This document shows positions 62,825 through 64,000 of a stretch of 64,000 nucleotides of DNA, piece after piece (position 1 is the first letter of the stretch; the number at the start of each line of letters is the position of its first letter). Both the position numbers and the translations under genes were made by a program. Origin of the DNA: Arthrobacter saudimassiliensis (GTDB lineage Bacteria; Actinomycetota; Actinomycetes; Actinomycetales; Micrococcaceae); assembly GCA_900016675.1 (NCBI GenBank), contig LN483070.1, positions 1,302,001 to 1,366,000 of the forward strand, in the 5' to 3' direction. The notes under the pieces were generated by a model. The model saw only the letters and a list, made by a program, of their open reading frames with translations. It ran no database searches and was not told the DNA's origin.

Positions 62825-64000
62825 ATGGTTAACACTGCTCCCGCCGCCGGCCTGCAGGCCCCGGATCCCGTCTCGCCGACGTCCGCCCCCTGGATGCGCT
62901 GGACCGCCCTGGGCGCCGGGGTCGGAGTGGCGGCTTCGACGGCCCTCCTGGCCGCCGCCAGCGGACTCGGCGTCTACTTCGCCCGCCAGGTCGTGACCCC
63001 CCGCCGGGTCCGCGACGAGAACCTCGACATCCTGGCCGTCACCACCTCCGCCGCGCACGGCCGCCAGGTCATCCTGCCGGCCAATGAGGAGACCACGGTG
63101 GACGGCACCTACAGCCTCTACTTCGACGGCGGTGCCGGGCACGCCCGGATCGGGGCGATCCGCTCCTACGTCCCGCGTGAAGGCACCGTCCAGCGCGACG
63201 TCGAGGAGGTCTACAGCGGAGACCTGGCCAAGGCCGTGCGCGGCTGGTGGAGCGGGTCCATCCATCCGAGCCCCGCGGCCGCCGGGTACCCCCAGCAGGA
63301 TGTGCTGATCCCGGTCGAGGGAGGCGAGGCGCCGGCGTGGCTGGTGCCGGCCGACGATGCAGACGCCTCCGGGACCGGTACCTGGGCCGTGATGGTGCAC
63401 GGCCGCGGCGCCGTCCGGGCAGAATGCATCCGCGGGGTGGGCGCGGCGCACGCCGCCGGCCTCACCAGCCTGCTCATCTCCTACCGCAACGACGGCGAAG
63501 CCCCCGACGCCGCCGACGGGCGCTACGGACTGGGGCTGACCGAATGGCAGGACGTCGAGGCGGCGATCCGCTACGCCCTCGAGCACGGCGCGCGCGACGT
63601 CGTGCTCTTTGGCTGGTCCATGGGCGGGGCCATCTGCCTGCAGGCGGCGGACCGGTCCGCGCTGGGCCGGTATGTCCGCGCCATGGTGCTGGACGGGCCG
63701 GTGGTCAACTGGGTCGACGTGCTGGCCTACCAGGCCCGCCTCAACAAGGTCCCCGTGCAGGCCGGGCGGCTGGGCCAGTGGCTGATCTCCAACCAGGCCG
63801 GGCGCACCCTCACCGGGCTGGCGGCCCCGCTGGACCTCAAGAGCATGGACTGGACGGCACGGGCCGACGAGGTGCGTACCCCCACCCTGATCCTGCACAG
63901 CGAGGACGACGACTTCGTTCCGGTCGGCCCGTCCGCCGAGCTGGCGCGGAAGAACCAGGAGGTGGTCACGCTGGAACGGTTCACCCGCGCCAGGCACACC
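62825..64000 (+). CDS. Alpha/beta hydrolase with N-terminal membrane anchor, 3' end outside window
   Basis: 392 codons up to the window end. A membrane segment at about residues 26-50 (WTALGAGVGVAASTALLAAA), then a 150-residue stalk with SLYFDGGAGHARIG, and a hydrolase fold: WAVMVHGRGAVRAE (oxyanion), nucleophile Ser265 in FGWSMGGA, Asp in LHSEDDDFVPVG; the histidine of the triad is probably the one in RARHT at the edge. Probably an esterase-like enzyme on the cytoplasmic or outer face of the membrane. Divergent from the universal-stress-like gene. Confidence 0.85.
   Translation, partial: MVNTAPAAGLQAPDPVSPTSAPWMRWTALGAGVGVAASTALLAAASGLGVYFARQVVTPRRVRDENLDILAVTTSAAHGRQVILPANEETTVDGTYSLYFDGGAGHARIGAIRSYVPREGTVQRDVEEVYSGDLAKAVRGWWSGSIHPSPAAAGYPQQDVLIPVEGGEAPAWLVPADDADASGTGTWAVMVHGRGAVRAECIRGVGAAHAAGLTSLLISYRNDGEAPDAADGRYGLGLTEWQDVEAAIRYALEHGARDVVLFGWSMGGAICLQAADRSALGRYVRAMVLDGPVVNWVDVLAYQARLNKVPVQAGRLGQWLISNQAGRTLTGLAAPLDLKSMDWTARADEVRTPTLILHSEDDDFVPVGPSAELARKNQEVVTLERFTRARHT

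Overview
The window is very GC-rich, densely coded DNA from an actinobacterium, most like an Arthrobacter-type member of the Micrococcaceae. Evidence: gene neighbourhoods typical of that family (parC, SepH, DUF4193, DUF3093, dut, DUF3710, OB-fold protein, DUF3159, TrkA pair, rRNA/tRNA methyltransferase, acnA, dxs; and RNase D, DUF3000, threonine aldolase, SDR, DUF6421), frequent GTG/TTG starts and many 4-base stop/start overlaps. I found no tRNA, rRNA, CRISPR array, integrase or transposase.

Layout. 1-5.7 kb: parC (partial), a GNAT/acyl-CoA-synthetase-like fusion, a DUF5998 gene and a phosphodiesterase-like gene. 5.8-19.7 kb: sepH, DUF4193, DUF3093, dut, DUF3710, OB-fold, DUF3159, two TrkA-type proteins, an RNA methyltransferase, acnA, dxs and an NmrA-like oxidoreductase. 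19.8-24.7 kb: a small protein resembling primase-associated helix-turn-helix domains, an aldo/keto reductase, a UvrA-like ATPase and an SDR.

24.8-34.6 kb is the accessory island, all on the minus strand: two nearly identical WXG100 genes, two small membrane-protein genes, two decayed genes, a 1872-residue RHS-repeat polymorphic toxin with an N-terminal WXG/LXG-like export region, then two paralogous membrane-anchored proteins that sit where immunity genes belong. It reads as a type VII-exported RHS toxin locus without the secretion machinery. The RHS tip has no nuclease I can recognise; it is long and glycine/alanine-rich.

34.8-53.3 kb: a fatty-acid oxidation pair (alpha subunit and thiolase) behind a palindromic operator, a methyltransferase, ASCH, DUF1992, a membrane protein, RNase D, DUF3000, threonine aldolase, SDR, DUF6421, YdeI-like, prfC, a second thiolase, and a three-gene uptake/hydrolysis operon (SnoaL-like, NCS1 permease, cyclase-family hydrolase) behind a perfect palindrome.

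53.3-61.5 kb: a complete V/A-type rotary ATPase operon transcribed leftwards. Its first gene encodes a protein of the encapsulated-ferritin type, and its I/a subunit is markedly shortened. The window closes with msrB, a universal-stress-like gene and the 5' part of an alpha/beta hydrolase gene.

The strongest candidates for something undescribed are the RHS/WXG100 island with its putative membrane-acting tip and paired membrane immunity proteins, and the ferritin-headed V/A-ATPase operon.
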